This document shows, one piece after another, positions 22,142-33,793 of a DNA stretch of 64,000 nucleotides (positions are counted from its first letter, which is position 1; every line of letters begins with the position of its first letter). This stretch comes from Immersiella caudata (Eukaryota > Ascomycota > Sordariomycetes > Sordariales > Lasiosphaeriaceae). A program made the position numbers and the translations under genes. The notes beneath the pieces are model-generated. The model ran no database searches. It was not told the origin of the DNA and saw only the letters and a program-made list of their open reading frames with translations. The DNA lies in assembly GCA_030512335.1 (NCBI GenBank), contig JAULSU010000001.1, positions 4,154,001-4,218,000 on the forward strand, written 5' to 3'.

Positions 22142-25100
22142 ATAAATGGCCATCCATCGACAACGTTTTTTTCCACCAGGTATGCAACGGGGTTATACTA
22201 CGGACGCCACGAAGCCAGACATGGATACACGTTTTGGAAAGGTTGAGCGAGCGCTCCCACCGTCGTCACCCTGTGCTGATTTCGGAGGGACAGGCTCTGC
22301 TGGTGCCTGAGCCTGAGAGCGTCGTGATCTGGATGATCAGTGCTCACCAATTCGGCCTCCAGGCAGAAGGCACCGGACGGACCGCAACAATGGCAGTTTT
22401 CGCTCACTCGACTTCTTTTTCCTCTTTGTTGGGCGTTTGGGAGATGGGAAAGGGTGAAGATATCAACCCCATTACCACGAAGCTTGACTCTGCCAAGGCG
22501 CAGCAATATCCTCAACTAATGAGACTTGGAAGTGTAATCTGGCGACTCAAGTATAATCTTGCGACTCGTTGGAAGGCGGAGGGCGCCGGCAAAGTTGAAG
22601 ACGACTCGGAATCAGACGACGAAGACGAAAGGCGAAGGGCAACTGACCAGGAGTAGGCCCCTAGAGCCTCGATTGCAATTCTCCATATCGGGTGGGCCGC
22701 GAGGAGCATCATTCTCGAGTTCGCCATTGAAGCCGCAGATGACACATGGCAGGAAAGGTACGGATGGAAAACACTAGCTCGTAAGATTGAGCGTGAGAGA
22801 TGGGCCGGGTTGGGGGAACAATTGCCGAAGCACTGGGTGGGAACGAGGGACTAGGGAGAGCCAAGAAGAAGCTCTGGGAAGGGACTGAGGGAACAGGAAG
22901 AAAATTGTCACCTCCCAAATCGGTGGAAAATCAAGACCTCGGGATTGGAAAGTGGCTGAGAGGCAGATGCGGGAGGTCAACTGCTCGCATCAGTGCTTCT
23001 CATCTCCACTATTCGTCCTGTTCTGAATTCATTGAGACGGTACTACATTTTCCACCTCCAGAAAGAGCACCAGCGGGGAGCAAGACCCGATGGCACACAG
23101 TCTATGGATTCTCCACGAACAATTCACCACCCATCATCCCCTCTTGTCCTCCCAGGGGAACGCGGGCCTCCCAAATATCGATTCTAACGCACCCACACGT
23201 GGTAGGTTGAAAATGATATTGAGATTTGGTCCGACCCAGACACGGGATGACGGCTTGACCACGACTCCCCGGTCTTCCATCTGCACGAGGAAGGATGGCA
23301 GTCACCAGATCCCTTCAGCTGAGATCCAGGGGGCGGTCGCACGATTTGACCCTCAGCCAGCCCCTTGACAGGCCATTCACCAGTCAGAGCGAAGCAAACA
23401 CGCCTCCTGTCCTGCACTGCACGTGTTTATCGCACACCATTTGAACCAACGCTTTTTTTCCCTCCATCGCTGAGAAAACGAGAACGCAGGGAGATTCAAA
23501 TTTCGCGCAGGTGGCTGGAGATTGGAGAGAAGCTTGGTGTTGCTGTTTTTGGCATCACTCGTAACGGACCACTCACTCCACCGAACTTCTCCGCATTCGA
23601 ACAAGAACGAAGAAGTCCGTTGTGGCCCCAGCGCGCCAACGTGTGCCCGTTGACGGTCTCAGCGTCCGAGACTAGGGACGGAAAGAAAGTTTTCACCGCT
23701 CCACCAACTCCGCGCCGGCCCGTATTTGAGGAATGCAGCAGCAGACACCTATGTCCAGACTGACCCCTACCAACCGTGACGGGGATGTGACGCAGTACAA
23801 ACACCGCACATATATCAAACTTCCGCAACGACTTGACATCAGCCCTACTCATATTGAGTCTTGGTATTAATGGCGACCGCAGGTAACATCGACGAAGCCA
23901 AAAGGGCTCGCAACTCGCGTATTGCCCCTTCCGGCACGCAGGCAATGTGATGTGTCCTAGTATTGATCCGGGCCGTGCCATATTATTCGGTTCCAGAAAC
24001 CAAACCTGTCGTTCCGAGAGTTGACAAAGAAATTATGACTGGTGTTATAGCGCCACGGTTGAGGTTGAGGTTACATGGCTCGGTTGTTAGTAGCTTCTGC
24101 CCGTCACCCTTTACGGTTGGGTTAAACTCTTGGAAAGGGCTGGCTCTGAATTTTTTTCCCCTTGCTTGGTCGTGCGCGGCCGCCCTCCTTTTCACACGTT
24201 GTCAGGCTGGGGGGGGGGGGGGGGTTGGTAATTACCGCATGGTCCTTGACACCACCATCTTTCTGAAGGTTGTTGACGGGAGTGAGAAACCAACAGCGTC
24301 GAGTGGTCGCCTTGCGGGAAGACGTGCAGCTAATAACACAGGATCTGGGTATGGCGGCAGACGGCACTGGGGAATGCGGCTCAGACACGGGGCACGGGAC
24401 TCAACTTTGCTCCCCATTTTGTGGCGTTCTCTGGCGATGAATATTGGTGGTGATCATTGAGCGCCCCATTGTGGGATGATGCCCTAGGGCCAACCGGAAA
24501 ATAAAAGCGATGGAACACTGTTGCTCGAGCATCGATGGCAATTTCTTGACCAAAGCTGAACGAGCAAAATGGGGTAAGGGCTGGTTTGGAGGGGGGTTAG
24601 CAGTGCAACTCTCTATTCGCTCGCGGGTGCATATGTTTGCCAGTGGTTTGCGCACGAGGTGTGCCGAGGAATTCAATAGTCGTGAGTTGCCACCATCACA
24701 GCAGCCAGTGAGGGGAGAAAATCCTGCCGTGTTCTGGGCCTGGTTGACCGTTCATCGAGGCTGCCCCAGCTCCGCTTTTTTCAGCTGACCGTCCGGCTCT
24801 GGTCCCGTCTGGTTCCCTTTGGTTCTCTCTTGACCTGACATCGTGGATGGGCCCAGCGATCGTTGCATGCACCCAACCCGGAGCTGGAACCCTCTTGAGA
24901 TTGGACGGAGGTCATAAAACCAGCATGTTATCAGGAGTTCAAGCCGAATTGGAGCAGACGCACATGGCCACAGCACGAAAAGTAGGTCGGCCCGTGCTCG
25001 CCGTAATTGAGCGTGCTATTTTGGGCTATTTTGGGAACAGCGACCCCTGTCGCCATCACCAGCCTAACCGTCGCTTGCGACCTATAATGCAACGCTGCTG

Positions 25101-25563
25101 CACTAGTGCCGGTGCCCCTCCAGGCCTCGACGAGTGAAATGCTGCGCTGGTGCCCGCTCTGGCAATGGAGAACCCGGTCGCAGGGAAACCATGGGTTGAG
25201 GTTGTGAAATTGGCACGCCCGCTTTTGACCGGATTGGTGATGAGCTGGAACACGCTTTGATGAGTGGACGCCACCACCCCGTGGCAGCTGGAAAACCCGT
25301 CGAAAACCCCAGCCTGCCCCCTCAGTTGCCCCAGTGCCAGGTGATCGCAAGGGACGAGCATGCCAGTGCCATCGGAACCCGCGCTGCTGGACCCCTCGGC
25401 CCCTTAATCGACGATCCGGAACGGGCCACGCTCGGACAGAGCTGTCAACCTCTCGTGTCACTGAAAAAGGAGCTGCTCCCGAGTCCTTGGGTCCCCGATA
25501 CCTCCTCTGATCGCCATCGCGAGCCTGTCCCAACATCCACCCCGTTGTCACCCTATCGCCAAC
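22142..25563. other. long gene-poor island with 16-G tract
   Basis: 3.4 kb without a gene I can support. A frame at 22234-22656 ends in an acidic tail and might be a leftover of the HET gene's 3' part, but shares nothing recognisable. A 16-G run lies at 24209-24224. The last 100 bases are the eqolisin leader. Confidence 0.5.
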
Positions 25564-26492
25564 ATGTGGTCTCTCGTCAGGCAAGCCCTCGTGGGCTCGT
25601 TAGCCGTCTGGTCCGTCGCCGCCGAGCTGACTTTCGTCGCCGAGGCCGTCATCGAACATGATGGTACAGTCGTCGATGTCACATCACAGCTTGACTTCGT
25701 CAAGGTCCCGCCTCGTCAACGATGGCAGCATCGCTCTCCACGAAGGCCGAACGCACCGCCTGGTAGGGGAGCCAACACCAAGCGCGACACCATCAGCTAC
25801 AGTGGTAACTGGTGCGGCGCCTCGCAGCACTCAACCACCCAAGACCAGATTGTCAGCTCCTTCAGCTACTTCACGGCGCCGAACCTCAAGCTTCGACCCA
25901 GGATCCCGCAGACCCAGTATGCCGCCGCATGGGTGGGCATTGACGGCGCGTCTTGCACCCAAGCACTATTCCAAGCTGGCGTGACCACAGTGGTATGTTT
26001 GGCCTGATGCTGCGTCGTACGATCAAATAAATGCTGACAGTATCCCAGGTCAATGCCAATGGCGGTCAGAGCTCTAATGCGTGGTGGCAGTGGTACCCCG
26101 AAGCCTCGTTCCAGATCAAGGGCGTTCCCGTCAAGCCGGGCGATTGGATGTCGGTCAACGTGACCGCCATCAACGCAACGACGGGCCGCATTGTCATCAG
26201 CAACGTCCAGCAAGGATACTCAGTCACCCTCAACGTCAGCAACGGTCCGAGGCTGTGCCGTGTCGACACCGAATGGATTGTCGAAGACTTCTATGAGGGC
26301 GACACTGGCCAGCAGGTGCCGTTTGCGTGGTTCGATGACTTGTGGTTTGTCGATGCGGCCGCCAAGACGGTCAAGGGCAAGAGCATTGGCATCAACGGCG
26401 CCGCCATGGTGCAGCTGCAGAACGAGAACGGAACGCTGGTCTGCAAAGCCGAGAAATACGACAACGCAAACTTTGTCGCAATTGCGGGTTGA
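25564..26492 (+). CDS. secreted eqolisin (peptidase G1/A4 family)
   Basis: Two exons, 25564-25992 and 26049-26492, with a 56-bp intron (GTATGT ... CCCAG), giving 290 aa. The N-terminal 20 residues (SLVRQALVGSLAVWSVAA) are a signal peptide. A basic propeptide to about residue 74 ends NTKRD, a likely processing site. The mature domain has SGNWCGA, AAWVGIDGASC, FQAG with the catalytic Gln (about 137), WWQWYPE, and LCRVDTEWIVEDF with the catalytic Glu (about 218). Eqolisins are pepstatin-insensitive acid endopeptidases acting outside the cell in nutrient release. Gene-poor DNA flanks it on both sides. Confidence 0.93.
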
Positions 26493-28114
26493 GAGGAGAC
26501 GGACAGACAGGGGAGATTCCATGTATAACAGCTTCTGGTGCATGCATGGCAGCCGGTGGAGAAACGGCGGCGATGATCAAGGGAAAGGGAATGGGCGCTT
26601 GCAAGATACCCGGTTTTGGTTGGCTTCGATGGGGCAGTGGCGACTGCTCTGCATTACTTCAAATGGGTCGGATTGGGGACATGGGAAAATTGGGGGGAGC
26701 GAATAGACATCTGAGACTCCAAAGTCTTCAAACATGCGCACGAGAGATACAGGCATACGAGAAAGGACTTTGTTTACATTATTGTAATTCTATACCTAAA
26801 TGTATCAACAATCTGACCATTTGACGATGAAGTTGACCGGTTTCGTTGGAAGATCGCTGTGATCAACTGGTCAGTGCGCTGAAGCTCTGGTTCCTGGCGT
26901 TCCTGGTTTTCGGGCCACGTCGCTTGGAGGCGGGCGACGCGTCCAGAACGAAAACAAGAGCCGCATGCCGTTTGCCGCATACCATCACACCACCTCCCAG
27001 ATGCATGGTCCCTTTTGGCAAAAATCCAAGCGAGCAAACCCCCGCCTTCGAATGCTTCGACAGTCGTTTCGATTGCAACCGCTGTTTCTGCCACGCAACT
27101 CAGGGTTTTCATTGCTCGATAACCGGGGCAGGGACAGCTGCCCACTTCTTTTGGCCACCATTGACTCATTCAGCACAGCAACGCCGGCACCGGCCACCGA
27201 TATGGGACAGTTCTCCCTCCTCGATCCGCAATCGCAATCGGTTGCTTTTCCACGTTACATTTTGCTCGGTTTTGCCGTCTCAGATTTATCCGTCCCGACG
27301 TATGGACTGATAATGCGCGCGCCTAGGATGTAAGTCAATCCGCGAGTGGTGATTCTGCAAGCAGGGTCAACCGCCAAGCTCGGCCCCCTCCCACAACGCC
27401 AGACCTTGTCGATGACGTCGTGCGAAGATTCTGCCTTCAATGTTTCCACCACGGTGGCGGATAGCCTTGAAACAGCTTTTCTGGCTGCGTTAGCTTTGCA
27501 TCTGGTGCCTTGTAGACCAAATCACGACCAGCGAGCATCCCGGCAGGCCACCAATGGCGGCAGCAGGAGCTCGGCAGAGCCGCTCGCGGGCCGAAGAGCG
27601 GCAGCTCAGGATGACCCCGAAGTCCCTGATCTCGAGATATACGAGGTGCGGGCGAATACCACGAGCACCCAGTCTTCCCCTGCAGATCCGTCTTGGCCCG
27701 TTTCCATCGCAGCAGTAAACGTCGCTCCCCATCCCGTGTCCCATACAGTCATCATGCTGCTCCAGTGAGGAGCGGCTTCCTTTCATTGTTCACCCAATAC
27801 CTTCCCCCTCAAAACCCACGTGCATGGCGTGCTAGTCGCTCTTTCTCTTACGTTCGCTCTTTGTTTCTAGTCACGTTCTTTGAGTCGATCACCACTCCAT
27901 CGGCAGCCCTCGGGGGGAAAGTTCAAGCCCCTGGCTGCCGCGTCTTACGCTTTCGCAAACTCAACTTGGCCAATCCACGTCATTTTGCAGATTTGTCGAC
28001 GCCCTCGTATTTACGGATGTGACTCCCCATCGAGTCAAGGTTTGCGGTTTGCTTTAAAGTTTCTTGGAGCTGCTTGACACCCGTCCAGTATCGCCGTTCA
28101 CCAGCACCGCGATC
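26493..28114. other. intergenic spacer upstream of ThrE-like gene
   Basis: 1.6 kb holding the eqolisin 3' end, unassigned sequence, and the promoter of the next gene (CT-rich near 27775-27900). No coding feature supported. Confidence 0.5.
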
Positions 28115-30893
28115 ATGGCATCACAAAAACCTCCGGAGGGCCTGAGCCCGACGAATCCGTTCGAAGACGAGCAATATGTGACCCCGCAGAGCTCCGACAA
28201 GAGCAAGGAGAAAAAGAGAGTCGGCTTTGCCAGCAATACAGAGGATCGCGGCGAGTACTATGGCAGCCCGTTCCAAACCCCAATCGAATCGCAACAACCC
28301 GCCCAAGACTATTTCTCTATATCTCCAGACAGTGACCATGGCCGAGGTGTATCTCCCGTCAGGAACGAAGCATCCAGAAGCCGGGACTCGTTCAATGAGG
28401 CTTCGTTGAAGGCCGCATTGACAAACATTTTTGACTCTGAGTACGGAGGTGGCAGCAACCCAATAGCTCCGAGGAAGCCGCGCCCGGTGCTTCGAAAACA
28501 TACCCTGCTAGACAGCCCGGGCGACTTGAATCCGAGCCGGTCCGAAGTCGAAGCCAAGAACCGAGCCGACCGTCTTGCCTACGATGTGGGCACGTCTTCT
28601 GCGCCTGTTTCGATACGGAGCTCTATCGACCTCTCCGGCACCGACACGCCATTTGATGGGGACGCGCTACTCGATGTTCCCGGTCACGGCCGAGGAACTC
28701 AAACACACGATTTTGCCTCCGCGGCCGATGCGTCCGGGTTACGGCCGCGAAAAGGGGCACATCAAGCAGCCAACAATCTTGTCCGAACACATACCCGACA
28801 TATCAGCCCCCTTTCTCAGCCTGCGACATTCCCTAGATCTGGGACGGTAACTCCGATTCCCGACGACGTCGAGTATGTGCCCCAACCGGACAAGTACAAG
28901 GGTGGCATTCTTGGGAATCTGCTCAAGCTGTACAACGCCGAGCAGAAGCCTGCGTCGACGAGCGGCGAGTTTAGCGGCGCGAGCACACCGGCGTGGACCC
29001 CGAACCGAACACCGGCGAATTCTCCCCCGCCGTCGCGCCCAGGGAGCCCGAGGCCGGATAAAGCCCGCGGCAGACTCCGGGGCATGCGCTCCTCGTCTAG
29101 CACACTTGCTGGTCTCATGGAGAGCTCGATGATGTTTGCCACACCCGCATCCACCAAAGATATCTCAGAGGCTGTTACGGAAAAGATCCGGAGCGAGAAG
29201 GACAAGCCGAAGAAGCGCAGCAGATCGAAACAGAGACTCGAGGAATTCCGCATCACCGTTCACATCGCCGAGATCATCAGTCGCCACCAGTATCTGATCA
29301 AACTGTGCCAGGCCTTGATGATGTACGGCGCTCCCACACACCGACTGGAGACGTATATGAGGATGTCAGCTCGTGTCTTGGGAATCGAGGGTCAGTTTAT
29401 GTACCTTCCGGGTACAATGATCATCTCGTTTGACGATAGCAACACGCACACGACCGAAGTCAAGATCGTCCGCACCCCGCAAGGCGTCGACCTCGGCCGG
29501 CTCCGGGATGTTCATGAAGTTTACAAGGAGGTTGTCCATGACCGCATCGGTGTCGAAGAGGCAACAACTCGGCTGAAAGAAGTTATTGATCGAAAAAGAA
29601 AGTTCCCAACATGGCTCCGTGTTTTACTCTTTGGTCTGGCATCGGCGACGGTTGCTCCATTCGGTTTCGAGGGTCGGTATATCGACATGCCGATTGCGTT
29701 TATCCTCGGCTGCCTGGTCGGATTCCTGCAGCTGTATTTGGCTCCGTCGAACGAGCTCTACGCCAACGTGTTTGAGATTACTGCGGCCGTGGCAACATCA
29801 TTCTTGTCTCGTGTATTTGGATCGATAAACAGCGGAGGTTTGTTTTGCTTCTCGGCGCTGGCACAGTCCTCGATCGCCCTCATTCTCCCTGGTTACATGG
29901 TCTTGTGCGCGAGCCTGGAGCTCCAAAGTCACCAGATGATCTCCGGCTCGGTGCGGATGGTGTACGCCCTTATTTATTCGCTCTTTCTCGGCTACGGCAT
30001 CACCATCGGTTCGGTCATCTATGGATACATCGATGAGAACGCTGTCAGCGCAGTGCACTGCTCCACGGGCGAGGCTTGGTACCTCCACCGACCAAACCAA
30101 GACCTCTATATTCTCTTCGTCCTACCATTCACCCTCTGCCTTTGCGCCATCAACCAAGCCAAGTGGAAGCAAACTCCAGGTACGTGCCGTCCCGCCCCCG
30201 ACTCACAAACAAACCCTCACTGACCTCCTTCAAGTCATGGCATTCATCTCCCTAGCCGGCTACGTCGTCAACAACTTTTCCTCCCGTCATTTCCAAGGCA
30301 ACCCTACACTCTCTTCCTCTCTTGGTGCCCTCTGCATTGGCGTCCTCGCCAACCTTTACTCTCGGCTCGGCCAACACTCCCAAAACTATCTCTTCGACAT
30401 TTGGGACCGTCACCTGTCCCCTCGCTTCCAACGCCTCCTCTCCTGCGGCCGCAAACCTCGCCGTCCCAGCTTTACCTACAACGACTCCAACGCTTACTCT
30501 CAAGAATCTGTCAACACCGAAGACCCTGAGGCCGGGAAGGTGCCCATCCTGCAGCGCGCACGCAAGATAGGCTACGGGCTAGCCGCGGCGGCGATGCTCC
30601 CTGCTATCTTTGTCCAAGTCCCTTCTGGTCTTGCAGTTAGCGGGTCCCTGCTCAGCGGTGTCACCAGTGCAGATCAGATCACTAGAAACGAGACGATGTT
30701 GGCGAACGGGACGGTGATAAGCGGCGTTATCTCCAAGACTAGCGTTGAGTCGGAGGGGGATCTAAACAGCACGGCGTTTAACGTGCTGTTTAGTGTGATT
30801 CAAGTGGCGATTAGCATTTCGGTGGGGTTGTCTTTGAGTGCCCTGATGGTGTATCCGTTCGGGAAGAGGAGAAGTGGCTTATTCAGCTTTTAA
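28115..30893 (+). CDS. ThrE/DUF1212-family membrane protein (PRM10-like)
   Basis: Two exons, 28115-30179 and 30235-30893, with a 55-bp intron (GTACGT ... TTCAAG), giving 907 aa. Residues 1-390 are hydrophilic, Ser/Pro-rich and probably disordered. Lys/Arg-rich KKRSRSKQRLEEFR then leads to the conserved domain at ITVHIAEIISRHQYLIKLCQ, with YGAPTHRLETYM and GIEGQFMYLPG. Multiple membrane helices follow (for example WLRVLLFGLASATVAPFGFEG and FILGCLVGFLQLYL), and a second block of helices in exon 2 (ThrE_2). Homologues are the yeast pheromone-regulated PRM10 and bacterial threonine/serine exporters. Transport of small amino acids is therefore plausible but unproven in fungi. The start ATG lies in a CGCGATCATGG context. 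Confidence 0.9.
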
Positions 30894-31328
30894 GGGACGA
30901 GGGGTGATGAGAAGCCGTGTATATGTGAGGGGAATGTGGAGGAGGTGGTGCGCTCACAACAGAGCATGACACGCCATGTATGATGTGTGAGAGAGGGAGG
31001 CGTTGTGTTGAGAAAAAAGGGGTTAGACTCCGCTGGACGTGCGATGCGGATTTACATAGATTTAGACATAGATATAGAGACCTAATTAGAAGGGGATGTC
31101 TCACGATACCTCATGTAATGATGATGGGAGAAGAAAGAAGATATCCGGGCGCGAGAAAAAGGTATCCGTCAGGGGATGGTGAAAGGGGCGGATCATGATG
31201 TAAACAAGGACACAATGGTCCAGAATATTACATCAAAACAGACGCAATACAACCATAGTAAACCAAATCCAACCACACTCCTCGCTGAAGGCACGATGCG
31301 AAGACCATTTCCAATGCAAACATCATCA
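30894..31328. other. intergenic, convergent 3' ends
   Basis: The ThrE-like gene and the S33 peptidase gene converge here. A/T-rich 3'-UTR-like sequence with ATAGATTTAGACATAGATAT near 31050-31078. No gene seen. Confidence 0.5.
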
Positions 31329-33239
31329 TCACAACCCAAATCCCACGCCCCACCCCGCGCGTTCCAACCTCCTCAATGCCCTCCTAATCCCACCTCCTTC
31401 AACTTCAACTTCACCTTCCCCTTCATCGCCAACTACCCCCTCCCCAAATGGCACGCCATCTCCCTCACAAACTGTCCCCGCCAGAGGCATCTTCCCCTCC
31501 CGAAAGTACTCCCTGACACGCCCAGCCGTACACCTCGACGCCGCTGCCAAACTCGTATGCCCATACGAATTCTGCACCAAGACCACACTCCCCGGGAACC
31601 CGGCGCTGTTGTTCCTCGCGCTGACCAGCGGGGTCACGTTATCGGCGATGTTGTTGATGAACAATATCGGGAAGGATGTGTTCCACTCAAATGGCCCGGA
31701 GAAACGCCACTTTGGTCGTACGGTACGTCCAGCGCAGGACAGGCGGGTGGTGGCTTGCTCGCCGCCTACGACGGTGGAGAGGTTGAGGATGGATTGTGTA
31801 TAGGTGTTGTATGAGGTAGGAGTGTAAGTGAAGGGTTCACCGTCGGAGCATAGGATGGCGTCGAAGGCGTCGAGGGTGTCTTCCGATGGAGTGGGAGGAT
31901 TTTCCCCTTCGGTGGGGCAGAAGGGGAGGGTCGAGGGGGGTTGGTCGAGGGATGTGTAGGCTTGGTAGGGGCGTCCATCGCCGGCCTCGAGGGCGGCGAG
32001 GACGGAGGCGACGCGAGGGAACCGATGTATCGGTTGGTAGAGGGCTGTCGTGAGCATCCGGACAACGTGTGAGTAGGTGACCAGTTCAGGAAGTCTAGGG
32101 CCGGAGTCGGTCGGTGAAGACGGGACTAGGACGGGCGTGATGCGGATCTGCGCGAGGAGGTCCTTCAACCTGTTCCGAATCATCCCCGGCGTCTCCGCCC
32201 AAAACCCGCACCGCAACGGCCCAGCCTGGTGACAAAAGAAGTAAAACGCCTCCATCACCTTATCCGTGTCCCTCACAAAGTTGACATAATCCACTGTCTG
32301 GTACCACTCCTTCAAATCGACGTTCCCATCACAAACCATTCTCTCCACCTTCTGGGGATACATTGCCGCGAACGTACCCCCAAGAACCGTCCCATAGCTA
32401 AACCCCCAATACCTCAACCCCTCCTCCTTCCCAAGCATCTGCTCCCATATTTCCAGCATATCTCTGGCATGAGAAGCTGTCGAAACATACCTCAACAACC
32501 CCTCCTCTCCTCCTTGAGCGCCTTCACAAACCCTCGACAGCGCCGCCGCCCTCGCAAACGCCCCGTACACCGCTCCCCCGTGTGCATCTAGCACGTCGGC
32601 ACCATCTTGCATCTCCCAGAATACCCTATCCGTCTGCCTCCCCCAGCACTCGATCCTGGGCACTGAAGCGCCAACCCCCCTAGGGTCAAAACTGACAATG
32701 TCGTAGTCCTCTCCTACAATAGCTTGTAGATCCCTGCCGTGGTCGCGAAGGGCCCAGATGCCTGACCCGCCTGGCCCACCCGGGTTGAAGATGATAGGGC
32801 CGCGGCTGGGTTGGGAGGTAGAGCGTAGACGGATGATGGCTAGGATGACGCGGTGAGGAGAGGAAGGGGAGAGCCAGTCTAGGGGGATGTAGAGCCGCGC
32901 GCAGTCTAAGCCGGAGCGGTTGGGTGGGGTGGTGTAGCAGGGATGCCATTGAAGGGTGCGTGATGGGGGTATGTCGGCCCAGTTGAAAGGGGGGTTATTG
33001 TCATCTTGAAGTTGGTGAGAGGATTTGGAGGTGAGGGGTGATTGAGGGCACGAACTGCCGCACTTGCGTAGGGATTGGTATAGGATTAAGATGGCGATGG
33101 CGGTGACAGTTGCGGCGGTGAGGGGTGTCCATGACCGGCGGGATGACCCGTGTGGCCGTCTCTGAGCTGGCGCTGGAGATGGTGGGGTTGGTCGTTGCAC
33201 GCCGCTGATGTCAAAATGCGCGGGGCCGAGCTTATCCAT
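31329..33239 (-). CDS. membrane-anchored alpha/beta-hydrolase, peptidase S33 TAP-like
   Basis: Intronless, 636 aa. A basic N-terminus is followed by one membrane segment at about residues 38-57 (LTAATVTAIAILILYQSL), so a type II anchor is likely. The hydrolase core begins near 100: FNPGGPGGSG (about 151-160, oxyanion region), DIVSFDPRGVGAS, and WGFSYGTVLGG with nucleophile Ser281. The C-terminal TAP-like domain contains ADNVTPL (Asp533) and QNSYGHTSL (His561), completing the triad. Relatives are tripeptidyl aminopeptidases and proline-type exopeptidases of the S33 family. The peptide substrate is unknown. It ends with a Gly/Glu-rich, low-complexity tail. Confidence 0.88.
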   Translation of the reverse strand: MDKLGPAHFDISGVQRPTPPSPAPAQRRPHGSSRRSWTPLTAATVTAIAILILYQSLRKCGSSCPQSPLTSKSSHQLQDDNNPPFNWADIPPSRTLQWHPCYTTPPNRSGLDCARLYIPLDWLSPSSPHRVILAIIRLRSTSQPSRGPIIFNPGGPGGSGIWALRDHGRDLQAIVGEDYDIVSFDPRGVGASVPRIECWGRQTDRVFWEMQDGADVLDAHGGAVYGAFARAAALSRVCEGAQGGEEGLLRYVSTASHARDMLEIWEQMLGKEEGLRYWGFSYGTVLGGTFAAMYPQKVERMVCDGNVDLKEWYQTVDYVNFVRDTDKVMEAFYFFCHQAGPLRCGFWAETPGMIRNRLKDLLAQIRITPVLVPSSPTDSGPRLPELVTYSHVVRMLTTALYQPIHRFPRVASVLAALEAGDGRPYQAYTSLDQPPSTLPFCPTEGENPPTPSEDTLDAFDAILCSDGEPFTYTPTSYNTYTQSILNLSTVVGGEQATTRLSCAGRTVRPKWRFSGPFEWNTSFPILFINNIADNVTPLVSARNNSAGFPGSVVLVQNSYGHTSLAAASRCTAGRVREYFREGKMPLAGTVCEGDGVPFGEGVVGDEGEGEVEVEGGGIRRALRRLERAGWGVGFGL

Positions 33240-33793
33240 CTGGGCGTTGCGCTACGCGAACACCGGGGCTAAGATGATGACGGAGAAGGTGGTAAATCCA
33301 TGTCAAGCTGGAGGGAAAAACCGCAAGAGCACGGAAAAACATGAAACGAGCCGCCGGGCAACGAAATGGTCCGTTTGAGACATACCGCACACTAGCGACG
33401 CTCAGGACGGTTGATTGTCGTGGGGTGCAATCGGAGTGTCCAGCTGCCAAGAAAGTCAGGGTCCAGCGATATGGGGGAAGGGTGCCCTGCGACTGATAAG
33501 CCCAGCCCCGCACACCACCATCACTCTCCGCTCAACTCCACCTCATGATCCCGAGGACACGGAAAGAGAATTCTCATATACACTACTGGTCCTATGGCAA
33601 CAGTGGGGGAAAACTGCGAATCCCAAATGCTACAGGCACCATCGTTACGCTATGCAAGCGTCCGAGCCTACGGAGGGCCGAAGCAGACAAATCAACCACC
33701 ATCGCTGGGTACTTTTGCCCTCGCGCCGGAACGCCCCAAATAATCCGCAAAAAAGCCAAAACGCCATCCTACGAGTAAGCCTTACTTGACAGG
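33240..33793. other. intergenic spacer
   Basis: 554 bp holding the S33 peptidase promoter (left) and the deacetylase 3' region (right). No gene seen. Confidence 0.5.

Noticed and set aside
22234..22656. 140-aa frame with an acidic end, just after the HET relic
   Set aside because: Could be leftover 3' sequence of the HET gene but nothing conserved was seen, so it is only noted in the spacer.
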